Shown: positions 13,001 to 22,647 of the stretch, piece by piece
Layout of the letters: the number at the start of each line of letters is the position of its first letter
Numbering within the stretch: the first letter of the stretch is position 1
Origin: Apostichopus japonicus
Taxonomy: Eukaryota; Echinodermata; Holothuroidea; Aspidochirotida; Stichopodidae
NCBI RefSeq assembly: GCF_037975245.1
Contig: NC_092573.1
Span: 21,483,265 to 21,547,264 of the forward strand
Direction: 5' to 3'
Length of the DNA stretch: 64,000 nucleotides
The notes under the pieces: model-generated
The model's input: only the letters and a program-made list of their open reading frames with translations
What the model was told of the DNA's origin: nothing
Database searches by the model: none
Translations under genes and position numbers: made by a program

Positions 13001-15079
13001 GGATGGTATAATCACAGTTTTCTTTAAACTGAATTATTAACCTTTGACACAGGTTTTTTGTCATTCTCTAGGAAATGCATGTCATGTATTTTCTGTTTAC
13101 TCTACAATCTTTTATAACATGTCACAAGCTTATATATCCTAACCAGGTCCGTGTGTCGTGATATTTGATATAGTTGCCAATGATTTGCTCCTCACAATGT
13201 TTTGTTCATCACATCTTTCTTGTTTTTCTTTCAACGTTCAGGAGCCTCCCGTCACTACCCGGTACGCGGTTATGAGTACTCGTTTAATGCACACTAACCT
13301 GGCCGTCGTTCACTACAGCGTTTTCTTTCAGATGTGCAGAGCTCACGGAATCGGATATGACATCAAGGTGAATGCCTCGTTATCTCGGCAATAATCCCAC
13401 ATTTCTGGCCGATTGATGGTTTGCTGGGGTAGAATGAGAGACCCTTGGCAAAAAACATGTTAAAATGTGTTAAACATTTTTATCGCCTCTATCTGCTCAG
13501 CCTCCGCGATGACGTCATCATCGGTCTCAAATCAAATTTAAGACAGGTTCCCCCTCATATTTATCCCCTAAAAGTAGACCTGTTCAAAGGCAGAGTACTG
13601 ATAAAAAAAATCCTTAATTCATATCATATCAAGGGTGTTGATCAAATACTTTCTTTAATTCATATCATATCAAGGGTGTTGAACAATCACTCACTCGCTG
13701 CATTTAGTGTTTATCAATGCACTTAATTCACCCTGAATGTTTGCAGCTTACTTGGGGTAGTGTAACATCACTAACCTTCAATGCCACATCCAAAGTTGCT
13801 CTTTTCTGCTTGATAGACCCAAAACCTCCAATACTACTAAAAACTTATGTATTGACCTTTGGCTATCATATTAATGATGTCATCAGCAATGTAAAGATAA
13901 ATAATGATATGCAGCTTCACTGTCATATTTTATTTCCTCTTTGGAAAGAATTACACAATTGGATAAACAAAGAAGAGTTTTTGTAACATTCTTCGGCCTC
14001 TTCATTAACACAACTATTTGGCAAGACTCTTTGACATCCATCTGCTTTTGTTCCTCAGGAGAAGCAAGGAACATTGTTCACCTTGATCGATAGCTTCAAA
14101 AGGGAAGTCATGGGGATGCTGACCATCGGTGACCAGCTACCCGGAACCCTGTCAAGCTTCGCTCGTAACCTTTCCATCATCCATCAGGAGATATCTGCTC
14201 CTAACATGCAGGGTCATACAAATTTCAAAGTAAGTTGTTCGGAGGAGAGGGACGATGACTATGTAACCCACGATTGATGGCATTCGATCTAGTTTTTGAT
14301 GATGATATCAGAGAGAGCACAGATGTGTAATGTTTACATTGTACGCTATCGAGGAGAAGGTCTTTTAGATGGCTGGTGGATTAAGCACAAGGATCTACCA
14401 GAATCTACAAAAGGAATTATAAGTCAAAATACAACATAGATTTTGGACTTTGCTTTGTTTCGTCACATGGACGATATTGATGCCTCTGTCCCGTTTATTC
14501 TGATCGATGGTTTCCCCCAGTTTAAGATACGGAAGGATCTCCTTAAGGTTAGATATAACCATTGAGCTATGGGTGTTGATGATGGGTTGTGTGATGTGTG
14601 GAGCTATGTGTGTTGATGATGGGTTGTGTGATGTGTGGAGCTATGAGTGCTGATGATGGGCTGTGAATGATTACCAAGGGGAAAATCTGCTTGTATGTGG
14701 ACTCATTCTGTCTGGCACATACCCTTGTTTCTTTTTCAAAAAATGCTTGTTCCAAAAATTGATGTCCAATTTCCCGTCCAATTTTTTGTTCCCAGCTAGC
14801 CCTCTTATCTTGAAAAGTTATGTCCCCTTCCACTTCCACCCCTCCTCCATACTGCCCTGGTGCGCCTTTTGAGGTTCAACTCCATCTATGACAAGACTTC
14901 CCTATATGTCCGAGTTGACCGAGTATTCTAGAAACAAGTGAATACTTAATCGTTTATATCTTTATTTTCAGTCTGTGATTGAAGACATCGAAGGTATCCT
15001 TGGGACGACTATTCAGAATATGGACGAAACTGATGAAGATGCAAGCGGAGAGGCGGGTGCAATCTCTCAGGATGCCTAA
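961..15079 (+). CDS. IQCH: IQCH, IQ motif-containing protein H (17 exons, 5' incomplete)
   Basis: Seventeen exons with GT-AG borders and compatible phases join into 978 codons plus a TAA. The family's usual length is about 1000 residues, so only some tens of N-terminal residues are missing. Recognition rests on the whole protein pattern: one IQ motif ([11 protein letters not shown], about residues 327-337) followed by a long conserved C-terminal half. That half (exons 9-14) looks like a pre-ATP-grasp plus ATP-grasp fold: a loop [14 protein letters not shown], then GYFAVDF, then [10 protein letters not shown], where the D and N residues fall where ATP-grasp enzymes bind metal. The ATP-grasp reading is inference. 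IQCH is known as a calmodulin-binding, testis-enriched protein needed for sperm formation. No frameshift or stop was seen, so the gene looks functional. The gene name is secure; a catalytic role is not. Confidence 0.93.
1449..1742 (-). mobile_element. tRNA-derived SINE in IQCH intron 1
   Basis: Read on the minus strand, the head (about 1680-1742) has a Pol III A-box-like tggccaattgg and B-box ggttcgattcc. The body reads ttgggcaagatgctttatct and ccacccaggggttaaatggg, and the 3' end is gcgctatataaaaatc followed by an ATT-rich tail. The body and tail are shared with the SINE at 61503-61797. Confidence 0.8.
2481..2561 (+). CDS. IQCH: IQCH exon 2
   Basis: Twenty-seven codons in phase 0 ([15 protein letters not shown] to RVDPQ) between tttcatttag and gtaaat. 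Joins in frame to the exons on both sides. Confidence 0.85.
2676..2695. repeat. (TG)n microsatellite
   Basis: About nine TG dinucleotides in the intron after IQCH exon 2. Confidence 0.85.
3142..3325 (+). CDS. IQCH: IQCH exon 3
   Basis: 184 bp, ending after the first base of a codon. Encodes [18 protein letters not shown] to [10 protein letters not shown]. Acceptor gacatctgtag, donor gttaga. Confidence 0.88.
3969..4195 (+). CDS. IQCH: IQCH exon 4
   Basis: 227 bp that completes the split codon as Asp and ends in phase 0 (LKTIEPL). The second half is a Ser/Ala-rich, probably disordered linker ([18 protein letters not shown]). Acceptor caacccag, donor gtaagt. Confidence 0.88.
4867..5075 (+). 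CDS. IQCH: IQCH exon 5
   Basis: 209 bp encoding [17 protein letters not shown] to LAFINGDK, with the last Lys codon split AA|A. Acceptor gttatcgatcag, donor gtaagt. Confidence 0.9.
6034..6370 (+). CDS. IQCH: IQCH exon 6, carries the IQ motif
   Basis: 337 bp (112 codons after the split Lys). It contains the single IQ calmodulin-binding motif, [14 protein letters not shown], in a basic helix, followed by [18 protein letters not shown] and a basic tail ending FRERLK. Acceptor ttttgccag. The donor AAAG|gtgatt is weak compared with the other introns, but the next exon joins in phase. Confidence 0.9.
6589..6656 (-). mobile_element. tRNA-like SINE head in IQCH intron
   Basis: The minus strand reads ggagtgttagctcagtggtt and later ggttcgagtc, matching A and B boxes. 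Ends ggagtg/cactcc pair as an acceptor stem, but the T stem does not pair and the anticodon loop is irregular. It is read as a degenerate tRNA-derived repeat, not a functional tRNA gene. Confidence 0.6.
7242..7392 (+). CDS. IQCH: IQCH exon 7
   Basis: 151 bp, [20 protein letters not shown] to MGRLCDLV, ending one base into a Gly codon or its equivalent. Acceptor ttctccatccag, donor gtaagt. [11 protein letters not shown] looks like the opening beta strand of the C-terminal globular domain. Confidence 0.92.
7978..8153 (+). CDS. IQCH: IQCH exon 8
   Basis: 176 bp encoding [20 protein letters not shown] to [14 protein letters not shown], ending in phase 0. Acceptor cttgtttcag, donor gtaagt. The alternating beta strands ([16 protein letters not shown]) fit a pre-ATP-grasp Rossmann-like fold. 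Confidence 0.93.
8716..8857 (+). CDS. IQCH: IQCH exon 9
   Basis: 142 bp encoding [20 protein letters not shown], then [19 protein letters not shown], phase 1 at the end. Acceptor catcgacag, donor gtaagt. YIVPG.....DD..A..L is typical of the segment before the ATP-grasp core. Confidence 0.92.
8866..8962. repeat. 22-23 bp tandem repeat, about 4 copies
   Basis: Imperfect copies of gaaggttccctgtggtgcat directly after the donor of IQCH exon 9. Confidence 0.85.
8978..9182. repeat. About 27-bp minisatellite, 7-8 copies
   Basis: Repeated ttagtttctgcagtcctgt units in the intron between IQCH exons 9 and 10. Because most units are a multiple of three, the array stays open in more than one frame (antisense KTGLQKLKS repeats). 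This is a repeat artefact, not a gene. Confidence 0.88.
9288..9418 (+). CDS. IQCH: IQCH exon 10
   Basis: 131 bp encoding [20 protein letters not shown], then [20 protein letters not shown]. The motif K..F...G+.+P.. is what ATP-grasp proteins show just before the nucleotide-binding lobe. Acceptor gttaatttcag, donor gtgaga. Confidence 0.92.
9538..9726 (+). CDS. IQCH: IQCH exon 11
   Basis: Sixty-three codons in phase 0, [20 protein letters not shown] to [22 protein letters not shown] resembles the Lys plus Gly-rich loop of ATP-grasp folds. Acceptor ctacctctag, donor gtttgt. Confidence 0.92.
9936..10153. repeat. Direct repeat of about 52 bp, two copies about 166 bp apart
   Basis: A segment around tgtgatgcagtcttcat occurs at about 9936-9990 and again, diverged, at about 10102-10153. 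It is intronic, with no coding signal. Confidence 0.7.
10285..10405 (+). CDS. IQCH: IQCH exon 12
   Basis: 121 bp encoding [20 protein letters not shown] to [11 protein letters not shown], phase 1 at the end. Acceptor ctttccag, donor gtaata. Confidence 0.9.
10765..10783. repeat. Poly-C run
   Basis: Nineteen consecutive C bases in the intron before IQCH exon 13. The length may be uncertain in assembly. Confidence 0.9.
10931..11205 (+). CDS. IQCH: IQCH exon 13
   Basis: 275 bp encoding [20 protein letters not shown] to [22 protein letters not shown] matches the ATP-grasp substrate or adenine strand, and GYFAVDF the first metal-ligand strand (family-level inference). GC-rich coding DNA here stands out from the flanking AT-rich introns. 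Acceptor caacattcag, donor gtaagt. Confidence 0.94.
11767..11819. repeat. (TTTA)n microsatellite next to a splice acceptor
   Basis: About a dozen TTTA units ending only 12 bp before IQCH exon 14, apparently serving as its T-rich acceptor tract. Confidence 0.88.
11832..12020 (+). CDS. IQCH: IQCH exon 14
   Basis: 189 bp, 63 codons: [20 protein letters not shown] to [10 protein letters not shown], with a basic run [14 protein letters not shown]. The start was chosen as the only AG in the gagag stretch that keeps phase 0 with exon 13. A (TTTA)n repeat supplies the polypyrimidine-like tract. LWAVDLN aligns with the second metal-ligand strand of ATP-grasp folds. Donor gtgaga. Confidence 0.9.
13242..13367 (+). 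CDS. IQCH: IQCH exon 15
   Basis: Forty-two codons, [20 protein letters not shown] to [11 protein letters not shown]. Acceptor aacgttcag, donor gtgaat. Confidence 0.92.
13614..13683. repeat. Two-copy tandem repeat
   Basis: Two near-identical copies of ttcatatcatatcaagggtg in the intron between IQCH exons 15 and 16. Confidence 0.75.
14059..14229 (+). CDS. IQCH: IQCH exon 16
   Basis: Fifty-seven codons, [20 protein letters not shown] to MQGHTNFK. Acceptor ttgttcctcag, donor gtaagt. Confidence 0.92.
14571..14660. repeat. About 36-bp tandem repeat, 2-3 copies
   Basis: Units built on gttgatgatgggttgtgtga and gtgtggagctatg in the last IQCH intron. Confidence 0.75.
14972..15079 (+). CDS. IQCH: IQCH terminal exon 17 with stop
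   Basis: Thirty-five codons plus [23 protein letters not shown], then an acidic tail ending ISQDA. Acceptor tttattttcag. No canonical AATAAA was seen close after the stop. Confidence 0.9.
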   Translation, partial: SVIEDIEGILGTTIQNMDETDEDASGEAGAISQDA

Positions 15080-16240
15080 AGATAGTCCAGTCACTTAATA
15101 TAATTTGCAGTGATATAGCACAGTATATATATACATTCCAAAAAATACATGTTTGATTTCACATAATTCCATCCTTGTTCAACTTTTTCCTGTAAAGTCT
15201 CATCCATTTTTGGGAATTGAAAAATCTGCGATAGAAGCTGAAGCGGTTGGTGAGGCAGGGGAGAGGGTTAGGGGGTAGGGAGAGGGGGTTGGGGAGGGGG
15301 GTTGATCGTCTCTGCACAAGGGAATTTAAATCACGATAAGCAAATGACTCGTCCACATCGGAAATGAGTTTTCCAGACTGGTGTCGAGTGATCCATGTTT
15401 AAAGTGTGAGCGATCCACACGGTCATGGATGGTCCTTGTTACAAAAGGTGAGAAATATAGCTCAGTGGGTGAATGATCTGTCTTGATGGTCATACTGGCT
15501 CTGAATGGAGGTCTGGGCCCACCATCTTTTATTATGTACAGTGTCATTTGTTTCATAAACTATAGTTAATTTGGAGTACAGTAATGGACCATGAAGAGTG
15601 GGTACTTTTTTTGATCGCCATGCAGAGTGGTGCTTTTTTCCTTCTCATCTTCACAGAGAGATGTTTCACAAGAGAAATTAACAGTCAGTAGATTCCATAC
15701 TATATTTGATAGTTTATATTTTTGGTTAATTTTGTAAATAAGATAGATGTCTTCTTTAAGTCATTTTGACCAAACTTCCATAGTTAATGGTTGACTTCAA
15801 TGTTGTGTGCTTCCACAAATCGTCCGTCCAAGGGTTCTATATTGGCCTTCAATTGCATGAATCATCTTTGGTACAAACTCCTCATGTTTGTCTGCTATTG
15901 AATTTAACTGTCATATACCTTTCTGTGTCAGGGAGTTGAATGGTCACTCAGTTCCACTATGGACCTGACCTTTATATAAACGAGTCATAACTGGTACATG
16001 ATGTGGGCAGCTCCCCTACTGGCATGACAGATTGATGATGTCAGAAAAAAAACACTTGTTCCTTACGTTAAGTTTGACTTTATTTCATTTTCAAAGTTTC
16101 AATGCTGAAAAATATACAATACTCAAATGTGCAGATATGAATATTCCAAAAATTTTTTGTCTCGATGACTGTTGGCTGGTTTCCTGATTTTCTGGAGAAG
16201 GAAAACTAAGAATTCAGGGTCCAGGTTCCCGGCTTACATA
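15080..16240. other. IQCH 3' flank, probable 3'UTR then intergenic
   Basis: No coding frame was recognised. It probably holds the IQCH 3' untranslated region, but no clear polyadenylation signal could be assigned. A G-rich patch lies at 15255-15302. Confidence 0.5.
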
Positions 16241-16241
16241 G

Positions 16242-16280
<39 letters not shown>

Positions 16281-16292
16281 TATATATTATAT

Positions 16293-16329
<37 letters not shown>

Positions 16330-16596
16330 TGCATGCAATGGAGGTAAACGACTATATAAATATATATGGCAAATGAATATATATGGCAAATGAATATGAA
16401 TATGGATGAATATGAATATGAATGAATATGAATATGGATATGAATATGATAATGAATATGATATGAATATGATATGATATGAATATGATATGAATATGAT
16501 AATGAATATGAATATGATAATGAATATGATAATGAATATGATAATGAATATGAATGAATATGAATACGAATGAGGCAAATGAATATATATATATAT

Positions 16597-16726
16597 GAAA
16601 ATCGTGAAAAAACGTTCAGCCTCCACCGGGATACGAACCACGGGCCTTCCGCTCTGTACGCGGACACCCTAACCACTAGGCTATGGACGCTGGAGGCTGA
16701 AAGTTTTTTCACTGTTCTCGATTTTC
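16597..16726 (-). mobile_element. tRNA-like sequence enclosed by an inverted repeat
   Basis: The minus strand has an A-box-like tagcctagtggttaggg, a perfect 5-bp anticodon-type stem (TCCGC/GCGGA, 16648-16664) with the 7-base loop GTACAGA, and a B-box ggttcgtatcc. The T stem is poor. Arms at 16597-16626 and 16691-16726 are inverted copies of each other (tggaggctgaa.gttttttc), extending the acceptor stem into a long hairpin. It could be a SINE head, a MITE that captured a tRNA, or a small folded Pol III RNA. Confidence 0.6.
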
Positions 16727-16835
16727 TAACTCATTACGATTTTCATTTATATATATATATATATTCTAAAACTTACTCCTTATTTGTCAATTATGAGTCA
16801 TATCTTATTTCTCTGGTTTTTTCTAATAATATTTT

Positions 16836-16970
16836 CTTAAGGAGTAAACATGAATTTTCGTTATATTATATATATATATATATATATAATATAAAAACAT
16901 GAATTTTCGTTATATTATATATATATATATATATATATAATATAACGAAAATCCATGTTTACTCCATAAG
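16836..16970. repeat. Palindrome with about 35-bp inverted ends and AT core
   Basis: The left end cttaaggagtaaacatgaat and the right end, reverse-complemented (cttatggagtaaacatggat), match and continue through ttttcgttatattatat. The core is (AT)n and contains a second internal copy of the left arm. It may be a MITE or an AT-hairpin expansion. Confidence 0.75.
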
Positions 16971-17003
16971 AATATATATATATATACTGTATATATATAG
17001 AGA

Positions 17004-17090
<87 letters not shown>

Positions 17091-17104
17091 AATATATATA
17101 TATC

Positions 17105-19271
17105 ATGTCAGGTTCAAAAGAGAGACTAAATGACTCATTTACATGGGACATTAGGTTCAAAAGAGAGACTAAGTGACTCATTTAAATAGGACATTCAGTT
17201 CAGAAGAGACCGAATGGCTCATGTGACATTAGGATCGCATTGACACCTTGATCAAATAACTGTGTATTCAACTATGTTTATAAATATCTATTTCATTTCT
17301 ATTTATTGCTATGATATATGCCAAACAGTTGCTTTTTATCTTATTGTTTTGCTTCTGTAGCCGGTCAAAAATGCAGTGACCAGGCGTAAATATATTTTTA
17401 GGTTTGGGAAGATTACAAGTGGCACCTCCAAATTAGGGTAGGGTAGATTTACTCTGAGATCGTGGGGACAGCTTAAAAATGCGGAATGCTCACACAAAAA
17501 CAAACACACAAAGGTAAAGTGGTGTGTTTACGATGCACATGGGCGTTGTATTAATATCAATGGGGTTACTTAAACTTAAGGTGAAATTATATAAATGGGT
17601 GTAGCTTACGTATCTCGGAACTCTTACTTCTTATAAAGACTCCACTGAATTTAATTGAAAAATAATACTTATCAGTCCCAACGAAAATAATAACAAAATC
17701 GCAGCGCGGGTCGACCGAATACAATTTGAGAACAAAATTGTCTCCTTGGGGAACTTCTAGGGCGGTTCACTTAGTTGGGGATGTCTCTGGATTGGGTGGT
17801 TCTCTGGACAGCTCGCGACTCGGGGAAATAACCTCTTGGGGCGTCTCAGTTTGGGGCATCTCTAGGAGAAACTGTTCATCACTCGGGTTGGGTCATCGCA
17901 GGGGTTCACTTCCGAATCCAAACAAGGACGTAGAATTAAAATGGGGATTTATAGTTCCATCACAACAGAAAATCAGCAAAACAAATAATAGGGTTGCCAG
18001 ATCTCAGCACAGGATGAAATATACTTCTGCCTCCATTGGTACAGCTTCGGGTGATACACTTTTATTAAATATGAAATTTCATTGTAAACAGTTCCAGGTG
18101 TTTACTAAAATAGAATATCCATTTGTAGAACAAGCTCCAGATATTCACTAAACTTCTATAAAAACTCCATGGGTAAATAGCTTCAAGTGTCATTTAACTT
18201 CTAATTGATTTAATACTGGTCCTCTACTCTATTACTGGTGAAGTTAGTCTAAGAAAATAATTATGATCTCGTGCCCAACCATTTCAACCTATCCTTCCCT
18301 CCTTCTCCTCTAACTATTACAAACTCAACCCTTGCCCTCTTCTTCTCTGTAACTACTGTAAACTTAACTAGGCGTCAGTGTCTTTTCTTAATTTTCCCCT
18401 ACCATGCTACCCTATTAACTCCATCCCATAATAATAAGAATACATCCCATAATAATAAGAATACAAGGCAACTCACACATGACCACCTTAAACCAATTAA
18501 ACACAAAGGTTGGTTCATTGAATATTCATTATTTAGCCTTTGTCTCAACTTTCCCCCTCCTACTCTAGACCAGCTTGCCCTCCACTTCCTGGTATCCGAG
18601 GTCCAGTGACCAACCAGCCGTCAATTAATACATAATACATAATTTACCAGACACATTACTTAATTTATGGTGTCCTTTGGTACATTTAAAATAATCATCT
18701 ATCACCAAAACATTCCTATCTAACCAAACAAAAGTTATAAAAATTGTCTATTTCACCCACATTTCTGAAAATGGATAGACTCTTGGAGCCACTCATATAT
18801 TCCTAGAAAGTAGGACCACGCAAAACAATAACTTAGCTTATAAGAAAAAGACAGGTCACACAGGGCCACCCGACCACTAACTGTTGCCATGTAGTAGTTA
18901 GCAATAAAAGTGAAAATTAAGGGAACTCATAAATCTACCAAGTAAAGGTTGTTCATTGTCAAATGAATAAAACAAACAAACAAAAGAAAATGATCAAATG
19001 AATAAAAACAAAAGTAGGAAAATAAAAGAAAATGATAACTATACAAAACATTAACCAGGTTATGCTCTGGTTACACTTCCATATAGAATATAAATGCCTC
19101 AATGTCTTCCTTATAAAGTGTCCTTTTTTCTTTCTTTTTTTTGGTGTTTATTTTTCTATTACGATTCCACCCCTCTAACTCCCGAAATGCCAGAAAAACT
19201 ATATCTTCCTCTAAAACTATATTATGCATTGATACTTAAATTTCCTAGGAAATCCACTTTAATCCCCGTTA
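17105..19271. other. Intergenic, no gene recognised
   Basis: The only sizeable frame is at 17726-18151 (141 codons, plus strand). It resembles no family I know, is Ser/Gly/Trp-rich without a clear fold, and is not called. A 34-bp direct repeat (ggttcaaaagagagactaa) occurs at 17111 and 17152. Confidence 0.5.
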
Positions 19272-19935
19272 ATTAATTACTGTTTGATACAAAGGGCAAC
19301 TTTGTATTATAATATTGCAATCTCATTTTAATATATTTATATGCCAATTGAAGATTAAAATTCTGAGGAAATCCACTTTAACCTTGAGGAAAAGCCATAA
19401 CTAAGCATTTAGAATCCGTGTAAGCATCAGGACAAACAAAATTAGAGAAATTTCATATTTGGTCCAAATTCGACAATTTTGTATGGCTATAGCCTTATCA
19501 TTTTTGTCAAATTTTGGTCCAAAATCGCGACTTTTGCAATTCTTCTCAAAATTACGTTCGTGGAGTAAAGTACTCTACTGTACTCTTCATATACCCGGCA
19601 TAATTTGTTTCTAATAACTTCCCGTTTGATACAAAAGGCAATTTTGTATTATAATATTTAAATCTCATTTTAATATATTTATACGTCAATTGAAGATTAA
19701 AATTCTGAGGAAATCCACTTTAATCTTGAGGAAAAGCCATAACTAAGCTTTAAGAATCCGTGTAAGCATCAGGACAAGCATGAGAGAAATTTCATTTTTG
19801 GTCCAAATTCGACAATTTTGTAAGGCTATTGCCTTATCCAAAATCGCAACTTTTGCAATTCTCAAAATTATGTAAGTGGAATAATGCGCTATTTTCTTCA
19901 TATATCAGGCATAACTTTATTCTAATAACTTCCCG
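19272..19935. repeat. About 340-bp tandem duplication, two copies
   Basis: Copies start near 19281 and 19622 and share tttgatacaaa.ggcaa, cattttaatatatttata and gaggaaaagccataactaag. The second copy carries a small deletion near its end. A third partial trace (aggaaatccacttta) sits at 19249. Confidence 0.85.
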
Positions 19936-20245
19936 ATGATAAAAAAGGGCAGCTTCGTCGCCTCCACCTCTTGTAAGTTATCGACGAGGATTGCAGGAAT
20001 TGTTCATGCTGGGAGACAACCATTCCGGAGACAACAGACAAAACAGGATAAAGAAATTGCTTTAAATGAACTTAATGAAAATATGTTATAGTTGAATCAA
20101 GATGCAAGACGGTTTACATGACAAACAGATAAAAAAAACACTGAATAAACTCCAACTTACAAGAAGAGCCCATGTACCGAGCACTATGGTTCCTTGATTA
20201 GTGGAATATGAAAGTGCTGTATGTCATCACTCAATATCATAGTAG

Positions 20246-20430
20246 CAGGGCGGATGCAGGATTTTTGACAGGGGGGGGGGGGGTCTGACTGGTCCAGCCA
20301 CGCCTGATCGAAAGACTATCTAAGCGGAGCGCCACCATCGGTTGGCGCGGAGCGTACCAGAAAACTTTTGGCTTTACAAACCCCCCCCCCCCCAGATGGC
20401 CGGAAACGGCACTTCCCGAGTATTCTAAGC
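20246..20430. mobile_element. hAT-like terminus, family shared with 34150-34307
   Basis: Starts cagggcggatgcaggat, followed by a G run and the subterminal hairpin ctaagcggagcgccaccatc / ggttggcgcggagcgta. The reverse complement of 34150-34307 carries the same hairpin and the same following gatggccggaaacggcactt-like block, so both are ends of one family. The other end of this copy is not certain. Confidence 0.65.
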
Positions 20431-20601
20431 TGCATGTACCTAGCCTGAAAATATGGATCTCATGTCTGCAATTTCTCAAGTGATCAGAAAAAAACAATCT
20501 ATGAAATATGGTAATACATATCAGATGAGTTGAGATGATACAAAAATCATAATGCCTTTAGCCACCAATCCCCCCTCCCGTTCCGTCACCACTGTTTGAT
20601 G

Positions 20602-21348
20602 CAGGGCCGGATCCAGGATTCTGGAAGGGTGAGGGGTTTGGCCTCCAGTGATCCTAGGGTCTAAGGGGAGTGGGTTTCCCTCTATCCATTGTGAAATTCT
20701 TGGATATTTAAGTACAACAGGGAATCCCCTTCAATTTAGCCATTCAAAGCACCTACAAAAACTCACTCGAAATGTATCTGCATCAGTACGAGTTAGCTAG
20801 TTTTATTGATGATCTATTCATGGTAGACTGGAGAGAACAAACGCTGTGGATGTTTCTCAATGAACTTTCGGACCACTTCGTCAGTGTCGATAGGAGTGTT
20901 ATAATATGTGTTCATGAGAACAAGAGCTGTGAGACGTTCCTTGCCCATTGTTGATCGGAGAACAGTTTTATGCCTTCTCACCGCAGAAAACGATCTCTCA
21001 TGAAGAATTCGTCGGCGCATCCTATGCAGCCTACCGCTCTGCCACCTCACCGCCCAAAACAATTCGAACACCACCTCAAGTTTGAAACTTTTCGGTCTAA
21101 AATTTGAGATTTTTAGGCATTTTTTGCACGTGTAGCACGCGTGCACACTATAGTTCATTTGACGGAAAAGACACACCTGGCTGACTTGTAAGGATAACCG
21201 CCCTTCTGATGTCCTACATGTTTAAAATTGGCGTTTAATTTAATTATTTTTTCTCTCTCTCTTTTTTACTCTCTCTTTTTTTTCCTTTTTTTTTTGGCCA
21301 AGAGCAGGGGGGTCCGGACCCCCTGGACCCCCCCTGGATCCGCGCCTG
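20602..21348 (-). mobile_element. Deleted hAT transposon copy (747 bp)
   Basis: The ends form good terminal inverted repeats: cagggccggatccagg at 20602, and caggcgcggatccagg as the reverse complement of 21333-21348. It contains a hAT transposase C-terminal fragment on the minus strand. A matching 8-bp target duplication was not found (gtttgatg versus agtaggtc), so the borders are less certain than those of the MITEs. Confidence 0.6.
20832..21014 (-). pseudogene. hAT transposase C-terminal dimerisation fragment
   Basis: About 61 codons, beginning RILHERSFSAVRRHKTVLRS and including GKERLTALVLM and PIDTDEVVRKF. This is the conserved hAT C-terminal dimerisation signature (ERSFS..RR.K..LR..M...RL..L). 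The frame continues upstream to 21176 but loses all resemblance, and the catalytic RNase H-like core is absent. It is a relic left by internal deletion, not an active enzyme. Confidence 0.85.
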
Positions 21349-22640
21349 AGTAGGTCAAATTTATACATAGTATCAACTTCACAAAAATGAGCCGGTTCCA
21401 AAGCTGTCACTCCATATAAACATATTTATGCCCACATGTACCAGTTAACCAACAACTATATTCCGAGTTTGAATCATCAATCCGGATTAAGGTTGTATAG
21501 TCAAGATTTTTATGACCTTTAAACCTCACTAATGTTAAAATTCACAGTTCGATCCAACACAATGTGAGTCTTTCGATAAAAACCCTAATCCCTTGAACTA
21601 TACAATCAATATATGTAAACATTGACTTCCTGTCCAATACTCTGTGAGTGGGACACAGATATTCCCTCAATTGAAAATTGACGATTAATTCTTAAAATGC
21701 AAATCAATAATGCACAAAAAATATGGATAACTCCAAAAACATCACTGTATATTCATTCCGAAAACAAAATAGTATGCCCTGACTGCATACAGTTTTTAGA
21801 AATCAGATGTTAGGAAAAGAAAAGAAAATACTATTGCTCCAAAATTGTAGAAAGCTATCTACTCGAAAATTGTAGATATTAGTTTTAAAGTTGCTCTTAC
21901 CACCCAATTATGTACACGCAGTGCAATACTATATGTTCAATGCAATATGACTGTGTGAGATTTTATTAATAACCATAAAGGGGACCAAAACGGCGACGGA
22001 AATAATGAACTATAAAACGGTATAAACATAACATTTAAACCCAAAATGAACCAACCTGTTCTGCAAATTGCGAACTTTAACATCCCTTTACTGCAAACAG
22101 GAATTAATCAAATTAGATTGCACGGAAAATCTTCACCCAGGAACCCATTTATTAATAGGCCTACTAGTAGTAGGTTTACTTTGTTTAGCAATAAAGAAGC
22201 CTACACTCTTATTACTTTTAATATTTGTAGGTCGGACACGACACAGCTCCATTGCTTGTACGTAGCTATTCATATAGTTCTTACCAGAGAGTTGCTATAC
22301 TCCGGGTTCTTACTCAGAAACACCTCAACCATGAAGGTATAGAATTTTTTGATCTTGTAAGTTGAAATTGAGGAGAAGTGGACAGTATTGATTAATTGTT
22401 ATGGTCGCTGCCAGAGAAAACCTTTGCTTAGTAACCTACGGAGAATATATGGGCTATGTGAACTCTCTTGAAAGCGCGATGGACCCAAAACTTGCTGTCT
22501 GTACGCCTGCATGTTCGTATGACAAGGTGGAATGTAAGGAAGAAGGCCATGGCTATTCTTACGCCTAGTTGTAACAAATATTGATAAACTATTCTTACGA
22601 CATCGGCGAATTCAAAGTAAATAAAGCAACTGCGCATATA
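21349..22640. other. Intergenic, no gene recognised
   Basis: AT-rich. The overlapping frames at 22046-22342 resemble no family. No RNA gene was seen. Confidence 0.5.
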
Positions 22641-22647
22641 GTAGGGG

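Larger units (their letters stand above)
16241..17104. repeat. AT microsatellite and ATGAAT-type low-complexity block
   Basis: Long (AT)n runs alternate with degenerate gaatatgaatatgata repeats. Frames that look open here (poly-Tyr/Ile/Ser) only reflect the repeat. The block encloses the tRNA-like hairpin and the 135-bp palindrome listed separately. Confidence 0.92.

Noticed and set aside
16234-16712. Two overlapping minus-strand frames of about 140 codons
   Set aside because: They are translations of AT and gaatat repeats (Ile/Tyr/Ser runs) with no independent support.
17726-18151. Plus-strand 141-codon frame
   Set aside because: No recognisable domain, no promoter or splice signals, and composition not clearly coding.
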